DNA of 64,000 nt from an uncultured Candidatus Melainabacteria bacterium (lineage in GTDB: Bacteria; Cyanobacteriota; Vampirovibrionia; Gastranaerophilales; Gastranaerophilaceae), in the NCBI GenBank assembly GCA_934757275.1, contig CAKVLN010000001.1:302287-366286 (forward strand). Reading direction: 5' to 3'. Both the position numbers and the translations under genes were made by a program. Positions 16,956 to 25,597 of the stretch are shown piece by piece. The notes beneath the pieces were generated by a model. It ran no database searches. It was not told the DNA's origin and saw only the letters and a list, made by a program, of their open reading frames with translations. Numbering within the stretch: position 1 is the first letter of the stretch; each line of letters opens with the position of its first letter.

Positions 16956-18890
16956 TTATTTAGCTCCGTTTGCCTTCAAATACTCTATAATACCTTCTGC
17001 GATAGCTTTTGCAGTTTTTTGCTTTCTGCTATCAGAAACAAGTTCGTTGCGCTCTTCCTCGTTAGAAATAAAGCCCATTTCTACTAAGATTGCTGGAACT
17101 GTTGTATGATTTATAACATAAAACTTAGACTTAAACAATCCTCTGTCCTTTGTATCAATCTCTTTTGCTAAATGCGTATGAACTACTTTTGCAAGATTAA
17201 TACTATAATCGTGGTAATAGTGTGTTTCAATACCTTTAGGCTCTGTTGCAACCGCAGAGTTAACGTGAATACTTACAAAGATTTCTGGAGTTTCGTTTTC
17301 AGAGAACGTAACTCTATCTTGCAATGAAACGAATGTGTCGTCTTTTCTTGTTAACGCTACTTTGTAACCCTTTGATTTAAGAATTGAGGCAACTCTTTGA
17401 GTTACATCTAATGTTATATCTTTTTCGTTAATGCCTTCTCTAATTGCACCGTAATCGCTGCCGCCGTGACCAGCATCTAATACAACTTTGCCTTTTATTG
17501 CGCCTTTTTTGCCAGCTGGTTTTTCGGTAATGACAGTTGTTTTAGCAGTAATTGCAGGTGTTTCTTTTGAAATATTACCTTGTGCAATAGTAAATCTAAG
17601 TGCTTTGCCATCTACACTTTGCTCGATTTTTACCACATCGTTTTTATTAATATTCATTGTTGCCTTAACCCCAATTTGTGGAAGTAATGACAACGTGAAA
17701 GGCTTGTAGTAAGTGTTATTCAACGTCTTTATCAAGTCCTGCTCGTTGTAGCTTTTTACGTTAAATAAATACACTGTTAAAGAATTATCATTTCTCAAAA
17801 TAGAACTTACAACTGGCGTTGTAAAGGAAAGAATTAATTCGTTTGTTTTTGTGTCTATTTTTCTAACAAACGCCTTGTTTAAGTTTGATACGTTATTAAC
17901 CAAATCAGTGTGCTTGAGCTTGTCAGCATTGATTAAGAACATTGACTGGTTGTCAGACGCAAATACTGGAAGGTATTTTTCTGCTTTTTCGGAGGTTACA
18001 ACAACACGAGCTTTGTTGTATTCAAATTGACCGATTTTAGCTGTGTCTTTACAACTTCCGTCAGGACAAAGTTTAAGTTCTTTGTTACGAATATTTTTTT
18101 CTACAAAAGAATTTGGCAAATCTATTACAACTCGCTTTGGCGACTCAAGATAGAAGATTTTAGAGGTAGAAATTTGTCCTAAACCACTCACCAATAGCCC
18201 GTTGTTTTTTAGGTAATATCCATTTATGAAGTATTTTGTTCTAAGCTTTAGATTTGATGACATATCAACTGATACGACAGACTCATAAGTCTTGCCATCA
18301 GAGTTACTTAGGGTAGAGTTTTCAAACGCTTTTTGAATTTCTGCCATTGTTGAGTCCGAAACCTTTTGTGTTGTGTTTTGTGGAATTGCAATTTTTTGGA
18401 TTACTTGTGAGTTTGCAACAATGCTTGAATAAGCTAAGTTTGGAGCATTTTCATCATAAAGCGAATTAAAATAATCGTTCTTTAATGGCAAATTCGCACA
18501 TTTAACAATTATATTTCCATTTGTATATATTAATTTTACTTTAGAAGTGTCAAAGCCTTCTTCAAAAGTAATCACACCTCTAACAACATCAGGCGACGTC
18601 GTAAATTGAGATAGGCGAATTTCTTTAATGTTACTTTTCTCAAAAACTAAATGTTGCTTGTCACCGATTAAAACTGCGTCATTTATATCAAAATAAATTC
18701 TGTTCGGGTTATCTAGCTTAGAATATTTAAGCTCTCTTTCTGTATTTTGCGTAGCTTCTATAAGGTTGATGTAAACAATGTTTGCCGTGTCGTCAAAGTT
18801 AAGCGACATAACCTTGGAAGGCTCTGCTTGCACCGCCAAAGTAAATAAAAACATTATAAATGTAGTTATTAGAAAAAATATTCTCTTCAT
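16956..18890 (-). CDS. amiC: N-acetylmuramoyl-L-alanine amidase with AMIN domains
   Basis: The product has 644 residues. A signal peptide is likely cut after VQA (about residue 22). Residues 25-460 hold AMIN-type beta domains, which in AmiC bind peptidoglycan or septal sites. Residues 469-640 form the zinc Amidase_3 domain: DAGHGGSDYGA, the glutamate in GINEKD, SIHVNS and the final glutamate in LVEMGFIS. It cleaves the stem peptide from glycan and should act in the periplasm during cell separation. TATAAT lies upstream. It leads the operon with murI. Confidence 0.92.
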   Translation of the reverse strand: MKRIFFLITTFIMFLFTLAVQAEPSKVMSLNFDDTANIVYINLIEATQNTERELKYSKLDNPNRIYFDINDAVLIGDKQHLVFEKSNIKEIRLSQFTTSPDVVRGVITFEEGFDTSKVKLIYTNGNIIVKCANLPLKNDYFNSLYDENAPNLAYSSIVANSQVIQKIAIPQNTTQKVSDSTMAEIQKAFENSTLSNSDGKTYESVVSVDMSSNLKLRTKYFINGYYLKNNGLLVSGLGQISTSKIFYLESPKRVVIDLPNSFVEKNIRNKELKLCPDGSCKDTAKIGQFEYNKARVVVTSEKAEKYLPVFASDNQSMFLINADKLKHTDLVNNVSNLNKAFVRKIDTKTNELILSFTTPVVSSILRNDNSLTVYLFNVKSYNEQDLIKTLNNTYYKPFTLSLLPQIGVKATMNINKNDVVKIEQSVDGKALRFTIAQGNISKETPAITAKTTVITEKPAGKKGAIKGKVVLDAGHGGSDYGAIREGINEKDITLDVTQRVASILKSKGYKVALTRKDDTFVSLQDRVTFSENETPEIFVSIHVNSAVATEPKGIETHYYHDYSINLAKVVHTHLAKEIDTKDRGLFKSKFYVINHTTVPAILVEMGFISNEEERNELVSDSRKQKTAKAIAEGIIEYLKANGAK

Positions 18891-18967
18891 AATCTTAGGC
18901 TCTCGCCCCCAAACTCTTCCTAGATTATAGCATAAATAATTTGAATAAAAAAAGATTATAAAGAACA

Positions 18968-18997
18968 GAAAAAAGAGGTTGATTATATCAACCTCTT
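18968..18997 (-). terminator. Terminator of the 42-residue gene
   Basis: An 11-bp stem (18973-18983 with 18987-18997, core AGAGGTTGAT) is followed on the minus strand by a T-run. It lies about 40 nt past the stop of the small gene. Confidence 0.8.
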
Positions 18998-19036
18998 AAA
19001 TGTTCGAGAAAAGAGAAAGAGAGAATTTATTTGGAA

Positions 19037-19165
19037 TTAACCATTCATCGCACGGTCAATTTCGTAAATCTTTAACATAAGAGCATCTAATTGTTCTTTT
19101 AACCATAATGCAAACATTTTAATTTCATCTTTAAAACTATAACAACCAGGCCACATAGCGTACAT
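19037..19165 (-). CDS. 42-residue protein on a sigma-28-type promoter
   Basis: The ATG at 19165 follows AAGGAG, and the frame runs 42 codons to TAA at 19037. It starts MYAMWPGCYSFKDEIK and continues as an amphipathic helix rich in Leu, Met, Lys and Glu, ending RAMNG. A near-perfect sigma-28 promoter, a ribosome binding site and a terminator frame it, so it is a real gene despite its size. The helix could be a coiled coil or a membrane-surface or protein-binding helix. No family is recognised. It is the first of three sigma-28-type small genes in the window. Confidence 0.78.
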   Translation of the reverse strand: MYAMWPGCYSFKDEIKMFALWLKEQLDALMLKIYEIDRAMNG

Positions 19166-19202
19166 ATCGATTACTCCTTATTTTGTATTACCTACATTCT
19201 AT

Positions 19203-19229
19203 ATATCGGCACAATTTTTAAAAACTTTA
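19203..19229 (-). promoter_or_regulatory. Sigma-28 (FliA-type) promoter, site 1
   Basis: On the minus strand TAAAGTTT (19222-19229), exactly 11 nt, then GCCGATAT (19203-19210). The known sigma-28 consensus is TAAAGTTT-N11-GCCGATAA. It lies 38 nt upstream of the ATG at 19165. Confidence 0.8.
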
Positions 19230-19246
19230 GGGTTTTGAAGAAGATT

Positions 19247-19262
19247 GTTACAATTCGTTACA
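19247..19262 (-). promoter_or_regulatory. GTAAC-N5-GTAAC direct repeat (site 2)
   Basis: GTTACA occurs at 19247 and 19257 on the plus strand, which reads as TGTAAC twice, 10 bp apart, toward the small gene. It starts 17 nt upstream of the sigma-28 -35 element. The spacing at 55983 is the same. Confidence 0.55.
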
Positions 19263-19265
19263 TGA

Positions 19266-19836
19266 TTGCGGGAATGTTTGAGGGAATAAGGAAATGGGGA
19301 GGGAAGTGAATAAGTGAATAGGTGAATGAGTGAATAAGTTCGTATTAAATTTTGTTTTTTATTATGCGTTCATTAAACGCATTAAACATAAAAAATTATT
19401 AAAATATTCCCACCATTTTAGATCAAATGATAATAGTTTATAAAAGGCTGGATTCTGAGTGCTAATCGCACTCAGAATGACCCCATGATGCGCTTATTTG
19501 GCTTTTGTTTAACCCTAACCCTCTCCCTCGGAGAGGGAATGCCCGAGTGCGCTATTTGAGCGACTTTAGTGCCCTCCCCTTTTATCAATTTAACGTGGGG
19601 AGGGGTAGGGGAGAGGGTGTTATTGACTCTTTATAGATTACTTCGTCGCTCACGCTCCTCGTAATGACTGGAATGTGCACCTACCAGCTTGGTGTTATTG
19701 CGAAAAATCGTAAGATTTTTGTGGCAATCGATTTCTGTTACCCGCCCGCATTCGTAACTTTCGCTAAGCTCAAGAATGACTGCGACCTCCCTAACAAGTG
19801 AGGTAGGGTGCGGTCGTTTGACGCACCAATAACTTA
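19266..19836. repeat. Large mosaic of intergenic repeats
   Basis: The 828-bp gap between the small gene and the 835-residue gene holds no protein gene. Seen in order: a GTGAATAAG purine tract (19266-19340), a hairpin around GGATTCTGAGTGC (about 19450-19480), an inverted CCCTCTCC/GGAGAGGG block (about 19500-19618), module B (19638-19731) and module A inverted (19739-19836). The same modules occur at 6.3, 8.6, 53.9 and 63.8 kb in other orders. Confidence 0.75.
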
Positions 19837-19893
19837 TTAAACCTAATCCACAACACGTTTTTCCGCTCCTTGCTCAAAAATTTCAACAATTTT

Positions 19894-19909
19894 GTAAAGA
19901 TTTGTAACG
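19894..19909 (+). promoter_or_regulatory. GTAAC-N5-GTAAC direct repeat (site 3)
   Basis: GTAAAG at 19894 and GTAACG at 19904 are 10 bp apart, upstream of the 835-residue gene. CGCAATT-N11-AAATACTTTAT follows, as it does before the gene at 8299. Confidence 0.45.
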
Positions 19910-19993
19910 ACATGGCTCTATCATGCGCAATTATTAAAGAGAGAAATACTTTATTAATACAAGAGTATAAAACGAGGCATAAGGAGCATAATC

Positions 19994-22501
19994 ATGACAC
20001 AAGGATTTGATTATTCAAAATTAACTGGTAAACTTTACGAAATTGCACAAATGGCTGATAACCAAGGTGATGGTGAAGCTAGAGCAAATAGTAGATTAGA
20101 AGGTAAAGAACTTTCTATCTTCGAATCAAATGCAAAACTTCACTTGGGTACTGAAGGATATGATTATACACAAGACGATATCAATGCAGTTCTTGGTTTT
20201 AATAAATCTACTCCAGCTGCAACAACAAACCCTATTGCTGAAACAAAGAAAGAGGGTAAAAAAGAAAGAGAAACTGTTAAAGATACAGTAAAAGACTTGG
20301 TAAAACAAGGTATCGCTCCTGACGAATTAATTAAAGCTTTGAAAGACGAAAAATATGGTAAACTTTCAAATCCTAAATATGCCAATGAAATTGCTGAAGT
20401 TCAATATATTTTAGACGCAGTTGGAACTTATAATTCTAAAGAAGATGTTGAAAATGTTCATAAAAACGTAAAAGCTAAATTAAAAGCTGCTAACAAATGG
20501 GATAGTTTCCACAAAGATTTGTTAGATTCTATTGAAGAGCAAGCAAAAAACAATCAAATCAACAAAGAATTTGAGAAAATGGTTGAAGTTTATAACCAAA
20601 TCAAAGAAACATTGACTGCTCAAGGCAAAGCTCAAAACTTTGAAGAATATTATAAACTTACTAAAGGTAAATTCGACAAGAAAGAATCTTATACAAAAGA
20701 AGCTCTAAAAAAATTAGAAGAATTTGCTAAAGACGATGCTAAGTCTAGTGTTGTTGATAGAATGGAAAGAACTACTTCTACTGGCAAAATGGGTATCAGA
20801 AAAGAATTGCGCAAAGAAGCTGGTAAAGATGATTTCCAAAAAGATGCAATTCAAGATTTGAAAACAGAACGTAAAATTGTTGCTAGAGAACACAAAGTAG
20901 ATAACAAAATTACAGATTTGAGTTCTGTAAGTGCTAATGAACTTAAAAAACAATTAGGTGAAATGGGCAACCAATATAATTTCGCTAAAAAATTATTCAC
21001 TCGTAAGAGAATTGCAAACAATATTTTTGATAAATTAGATAAATCATACTTGCCAAAAGTAAAAAAAGCTGATGGAAATTATGATTTGTCAGAATTAGCA
21101 CAAGTTCTTAAAGATCATATTGGTGCTGATTATAAAGTAAATCAATCAAAAGACCAAAAAATGTCAGAAGTTGAGAACCTTAAAGTTGCATTGAAAGACT
21201 TGACTGGTGAAGATTTTACTGATAACCAAATTGGAGTATTGGTAAACTTGTTTGACTTCAAACGTGAACACGTTGATCGTACTCCACGATTAGCAAAAGC
21301 AATTGGTCAAGGAGTTGTTGGTGCGCTTAGTGGTGCATTTGGTGCATTAGCTTCTTCTGAACAATTAGATGTAACTCAATGCGTAAATTTAAAATTTGAA
21401 AGTGCAGCAATGGCTGATGATGTTATTAAAGAATTGGATAAACAAGGAATCAAATATTCAAAAACTGCATTGACAAATGGCAAACTTGGCATAAAAATCC
21501 TTCAAAAAGTATCAATTGATGATAGATTAAGCAATATTCTTGTTAGTTCATTAGGCGGTGCTGCAATTGGAGTTCTAACAAGTGCAATGACAGATATTAT
21601 CTTTGGTAATGTTCAAGATGAAAAATCATGTTACTCAGTATCTGATTATCAACCAGCAAAAGAAGTTTACAAACGAGATGAAAATGGTAATCTTATCAAA
21701 GATGAAAATGGCAAATTCGTAAAAGAATTAGTAGAAAATACTACTTATACAAAACCAGAAGAATACAAAAAACACTTTGCAAATACAACTAAGAACCCTG
21801 AAAAAATTCAAGCAATGAATACTCTTGTAGATGCTTATGTTAAAGAATATGGTGACGATTGGCATTCAAAATTACATCAAGCAATCATCAGAATGGCTGG
21901 TACAGGTTCTAAATTGAATCCTGAAGAATGTAAAATGATGAAATTCCAAAAACCAATTGAAGATAAAACAACTCAAACCCCTTCAACAAACCCAGATGCA
22001 CCTGCTAATAAGCCACCACAAGATACAACAAACCCAGAACCAAGCTCTGAGACAGTATGTAATGTTGAAACTTGGTCAGATACAGTAGATAAAACAGTTG
22101 TTCACAAAAGAAGAGGTGGCGATACTTGGGGTGGAATTGTTAAAGCTTACTATCCTTGTTTAGTTCAAGAAAAAGGTTTAAGCGGTGCAATCAGAGCTTT
22201 GAAAACAGCATTAGCTACTGATGAAAATGGTAATATTGATAGAGCTACTTATCAAGCATTGTTAAAAGGTGGCGATCTTCCTAAGACAATGAAATTACCT
22301 GCAAGAATCGGTGATTGTGATATCAACAAAGATGCAACAGTAAAAAGAGTTAAAGTTCACGGTAATGGTAAAGCTAGAATCCAATCAGTTGGTAGAGATT
22401 CTAAAGAAACAACTTGGACTGCTCAAGATTGCCACAACAAAACTGCTTATGGTAAAACTGAAAGAGAAGCAAGAGAAAACTTAAAAAAGGCTAATAAATA
22501 A
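19994..22501 (+). CDS. 835-residue lineage-specific protein with LysM-like segment
   Basis: AAGGAG precedes the ATG. Residues 1-70 are polar. Residues 70-430 are highly charged and probably helical or coiled coil. Two glycine-rich hydrophobic stretches near 436-456 (GQGVVGALSGAFGALA) and 515-538 (GGAAIGVLTSAMTDIIFG) could enter a membrane. A Pro/Thr linker near 655-690 follows. Around 705 the sequence GGDTWGGIVKAYYP resembles a LysM repeat, and about 60 residues later the sequence returns to MKLPARIGD. Six or so cysteines sit in the C-terminal third. I recognise no full-length family. It converges with the 913-residue gene, and the two leaders are similar (ATACAAGAGT, AAGGAGCATAA). Confidence 0.75.
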   Translation: MTQGFDYSKLTGKLYEIAQMADNQGDGEARANSRLEGKELSIFESNAKLHLGTEGYDYTQDDINAVLGFNKSTPAATTNPIAETKKEGKKERETVKDTVKDLVKQGIAPDELIKALKDEKYGKLSNPKYANEIAEVQYILDAVGTYNSKEDVENVHKNVKAKLKAANKWDSFHKDLLDSIEEQAKNNQINKEFEKMVEVYNQIKETLTAQGKAQNFEEYYKLTKGKFDKKESYTKEALKKLEEFAKDDAKSSVVDRMERTTSTGKMGIRKELRKEAGKDDFQKDAIQDLKTERKIVAREHKVDNKITDLSSVSANELKKQLGEMGNQYNFAKKLFTRKRIANNIFDKLDKSYLPKVKKADGNYDLSELAQVLKDHIGADYKVNQSKDQKMSEVENLKVALKDLTGEDFTDNQIGVLVNLFDFKREHVDRTPRLAKAIGQGVVGALSGAFGALASSEQLDVTQCVNLKFESAAMADDVIKELDKQGIKYSKTALTNGKLGIKILQKVSIDDRLSNILVSSLGGAAIGVLTSAMTDIIFGNVQDEKSCYSVSDYQPAKEVYKRDENGNLIKDENGKFVKELVENTTYTKPEEYKKHFANTTKNPEKIQAMNTLVDAYVKEYGDDWHSKLHQAIIRMAGTGSKLNPEECKMMKFQKPIEDKTTQTPSTNPDAPANKPPQDTTNPEPSSETVCNVETWSDTVDKTVVHKRRGGDTWGGIVKAYYPCLVQEKGLSGAIRALKTALATDENGNIDRATYQALLKGGDLPKTMKLPARIGDCDINKDATVKRVKVHGNGKARIQSVGRDSKETTWTAQDCHNKTAYGKTEREARENLKKANK

Positions 22502-22535
22502 TATAAATTAAATTAAATAGATTTCTATGGTTGTT

Positions 22536-22576
22536 AAAAAAAGGCGATGAGTTACATTGAACTCATCGCCTTTTTT
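22536..22576. terminator. Bidirectional terminator between the two large genes
   Basis: A stem of about 17 bp (A-run plus GGCGATGAGTT pairing with its complement plus T-run) has a 6-nt loop. A's on the left and T's on the right let it work for both convergent genes. Confidence 0.92.
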
Positions 22577-22593
22577 ATATAGATTTTAGAATA

Positions 22594-25335
22594 TTATTTA
22601 AGAATATCATCTAAATCTTTTAAGATGCCTTCGTGGTTTTGACCGCAGTTGCATTTGCATTCAATCTTACCTGTAACATCAACCGTTACTTTGTGGTTTT
22701 TGATAGCATCTTTGATTTCGTCCATCTTAGCCAATACCTTGTCTAATCTGTCTAACATATCTTTATCGTCTTTACCGTCAATCTTGTTACCTAGAGCCTT
22801 CAACAAGTTTGCAATGTTAGTGTATCTAACGTCATTTTTACCAGTTTCTTTTTCAAGAACATCTAATATGGATTTTGTAGTTGCATTAAGAACATCTGTT
22901 TTTCCATTGATGCTAGATAAGATGTTGCCATTTTTCTTAGATTGAGCAAGAAGTTCTGACATCATTTTTTCTAAGCTTGAAAGGTCAACTTTTCCGTTGT
23001 TATTAACCTTAATATTGCCCATTGCTTCAATAATAGCCTTGCAGTTTGCATTAACTGTATTCATATTTTGATCTTGTTTTGCAAGAACTTTTTCAAGCAA
23101 TGATTTAAGTTCGCTAGTACCATTGTTGCCGGTGTTGATTGCACCTAAGATTGCTGTGAAGTTTTTGTTCATATCAAAACCAATTGCACCTAGGTAGTTA
23201 AGAATATTGTTGCCAAGTTTTTCACTCTTTTCATCATGATTTTTTACTAATGTATTCAAGTTAGCAACCAATTTTTCGATATCACCAAGTTTAGCAGTAC
23301 CTTTGTTAATTGCATTTAGAACAGCAGTAAAGTTTCTGTTCATTTCAAAACCAACAGCACCTAGGTAGTTAAGTATTTCATTACCGAGTTTCTTACCATC
23401 TTCATTATGTTTTTCTACTAATGTATTCAAGTTAGCAACTAGTTTTTCAATATCACTTAGTTTAGCAGTACCATTGTTAATTGCATTTAGAACAGCGGTA
23501 AAGTTTCTGTTCATTTCAAAGCCAACTGCACCTAGGTAGTTAAGTATTTCATTACCGAGTTTCTTTCCATCTTCATCATGTTTTTCAACTAATGTATTCA
23601 AGTTAGCAACTAGTTTTTCAATATCACTTAGTTTAGCAGTACCATTGTTAATTGCATTTAGAACAGCGGTAAAGTTTCTGTTCATTTCAAAGCCAACTGC
23701 ACCTAGGTAGTTAAGTATTTCATTGCCGAGTTTCTTTCCATCTTCGCCGTTTTTCTTAATGTTTGCATTAATATCATTCAATAGGGTTGTAACATCATCT
23801 AGTTTAACTTGACCTGATTGAACTTCTTCTATTAATTTACTGAAGTTTCTATTCATTTCAAAGCCTACTGCAGCGATGTAGTTAAGTATTTCTTTACCCA
23901 TTGCGTCAGCTTTGTTACCATTCTTTTCTACTAAATTATAAACGTTATTCAAGATTTCATTAGTTGAATCAGTTTTATCGTTATTCTTTTGAAGTAATGT
24001 TTGAATTTTTTGTAGGTAGATTGCAATATTTGCATCATTCTTGTAGTGTTCATTCAAGCAAGCGATAACTTCTGTCAATGATTTTTGAATTTGTTCAAGT
24101 AAGTTGATGATTTTCTTAGAAGCTTCTTCAGCTGAGATGTTACCAGCTTTAACTTCTGCAAGAATTTGGTTCAAAGTAGCATTATTAACTTTTGTTGCTT
24201 GCGTGTTTTTGTTAATAGCTGCAATAATTTGAGCTGCAGTCATCTTTTGAATTTGAGCTTGAGTGTAACCAAGTTTCAACATAACGCCGATTAATTGGTT
24301 TTTGTTCATATTCAATGTCTTAACAACTGTTTCAAAGTTTGCGTTGCTATCTAAGTTTGCTTTTTCTATAGAAGACTTGATTTCATCTAATTTAGCGTTA
24401 GCAGTATTATTGCTTTCAATTAATGTCTTACCTTGAGAAATAAGTTCATCAAGTTTAGTGTTTGAAGTGTTGGTGTTATCTCTGATATCTCTTGCAATAT
24501 CAATTAATTCAGCTCTATCATTTTCAGCCTTAGTAAGTGAAGAAATAACTTGACCTAATAGACCTTTGATATCGCCTAACAAGTTTTGGATTGTTTCCAA
24601 TGCTTGTTGAGTAGAAATAATACCGGCATCAACCTTTGCAATAAGGTCTTGAATTAACTTATTAGCGTCTTCTTGTGATTTACCGTTATTTACTAATTGT
24701 TGAATAATAATTTCTTGGTTAGCTTCATTTTGAATCATGTAAGCATACATTTTTTGGTAGAATTGTTCTTGGTTAATGTTACCATTTTGAACTTCTTGCA
24801 TTAATTGTAGCAAGTAAGCGTTCATTTTTTGCAATTCAGAATTAGTGATTTCTTGTTGTTCTTTCATTTGTTGCATAAGTGCTTGTAATTGTGCAATTAA
24901 TTCTGTGATTGCAGTCATATCAATATCTACGTTTTGTTCAACGTTTACATCTGGTTGACAAGATTGTAATGTTGAAGCTGCGCCTAATGTCATAAGACCC
25001 ATTAATGCGCTCATTGCAATATTTTTAAATCTAGAAGCTTTACCTTGGAAAGCTACGTTAGTTTTTAATGGGGCAACTTCATCTTGTCCATTATTTAATT
25101 TAGGTTGTTCGTCTTGAGCAACTTCTTCTTTCATTACATTTAAGTGGTTTGCTAATTGTGGGTTGCTAACTACGTTGTTCATGCCTTGGAACATTAGAGC
25201 GTTCATGCCAGCTTGTGGGGTAGTTTCTTGCGTTGTTGGTTGTTCAATGATTTGTGTTTGAGCAGGTTTTCCAGCTTCTTCGCCAAATCTAACTTTTTTG
25301 TTTAATAACAAAAGTTCGTTTGCGTTAATGTTCAT
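22594..25335 (-). CDS. 913-residue tagged repeat protein, coiled coil
   Basis: AAAAGGAG precedes the ATG. The N-terminus carries the lineage tag (VRFGE at 15-19) and a second VAFQGK at 94-99. A hydrophobic segment (about 104-124) ends at C126, which is not a canonical lipobox. From residue 130 the chain is almost wholly amphipathic helix, Gln- and Asn-rich. Residues 475-760 contain five 57-residue repeats of the type GNEILNYLGAVGFEMNRNF. The C-terminus has a CKCNCG cluster. It looks like a long fibrous or filament-forming protein with one membrane-like segment. The function is unknown. Confidence 0.75.
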   Translation of the reverse strand: MNINANELLLLNKKVRFGEEAGKPAQTQIIEQPTTQETTPQAGMNALMFQGMNNVVSNPQLANHLNVMKEEVAQDEQPKLNNGQDEVAPLKTNVAFQGKASRFKNIAMSALMGLMTLGAASTLQSCQPDVNVEQNVDIDMTAITELIAQLQALMQQMKEQQEITNSELQKMNAYLLQLMQEVQNGNINQEQFYQKMYAYMIQNEANQEIIIQQLVNNGKSQEDANKLIQDLIAKVDAGIISTQQALETIQNLLGDIKGLLGQVISSLTKAENDRAELIDIARDIRDNTNTSNTKLDELISQGKTLIESNNTANAKLDEIKSSIEKANLDSNANFETVVKTLNMNKNQLIGVMLKLGYTQAQIQKMTAAQIIAAINKNTQATKVNNATLNQILAEVKAGNISAEEASKKIINLLEQIQKSLTEVIACLNEHYKNDANIAIYLQKIQTLLQKNNDKTDSTNEILNNVYNLVEKNGNKADAMGKEILNYIAAVGFEMNRNFSKLIEEVQSGQVKLDDVTTLLNDINANIKKNGEDGKKLGNEILNYLGAVGFEMNRNFTAVLNAINNGTAKLSDIEKLVANLNTLVEKHDEDGKKLGNEILNYLGAVGFEMNRNFTAVLNAINNGTAKLSDIEKLVANLNTLVEKHNEDGKKLGNEILNYLGAVGFEMNRNFTAVLNAINKGTAKLGDIEKLVANLNTLVKNHDEKSEKLGNNILNYLGAIGFDMNKNFTAILGAINTGNNGTSELKSLLEKVLAKQDQNMNTVNANCKAIIEAMGNIKVNNNGKVDLSSLEKMMSELLAQSKKNGNILSSINGKTDVLNATTKSILDVLEKETGKNDVRYTNIANLLKALGNKIDGKDDKDMLDRLDKVLAKMDEIKDAIKNHKVTVDVTGKIECKCNCGQNHEGILKDLDDILK
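23059..23913 (-). repeat. Tandem 171-bp coding repeats
   Basis: Five units encode 57 residues each. The two central units (23401-23571 and 23572-23742) differ at only about 3 of 171 bases by eye. The outer units are more diverged. Such an array can change length by recombination or slippage. Confidence 0.87.
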
Positions 25336-25540
25336 ACGTTTTATGCTCCTTTTCGTAACTGTTTCTACATAACTCTTGTATCAACTCAAAAAACTCTAAA
25401 AAATATTTTTGCTATTTTCTAACAAAAAACTTGCAACTTTTTTACAAAACTTAATAAAAACTTTTGTGCATTAGGAAGAAGAAGTGGTGACAATAAAAAT
25501 ATCAAGCGTATTTAGATTTTCGGCTTAGGCAATAAAGTAA

Positions 25541-25569
25541 TTGTCAAACTGTTTATTTGTATATATAAT
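25541..25569 (+). promoter_or_regulatory. lysC promoter
   Basis: TTGTCA (25541-25546), a 17-nt spacer and TATAAT (25564-25569). It lies inside the longest open frame, which shows that the gene starts downstream at 25598. Confidence 0.85.
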
Positions 25570-25597
25570 ATATAGGAACATATTGCAGGTGCGAATA

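Noticed and set aside
23059..23913. CRISPR array or other non-coding repeat
   Set aside because: The period is 171 bp, divisible by three, and the repeats are in frame in a long coding region with no unique spacers.
25541..25597. Longer start of lysC at 25541
   Set aside because: The -35 and -10 boxes of the promoter lie within this stretch, and the family N-terminus begins at 25598.
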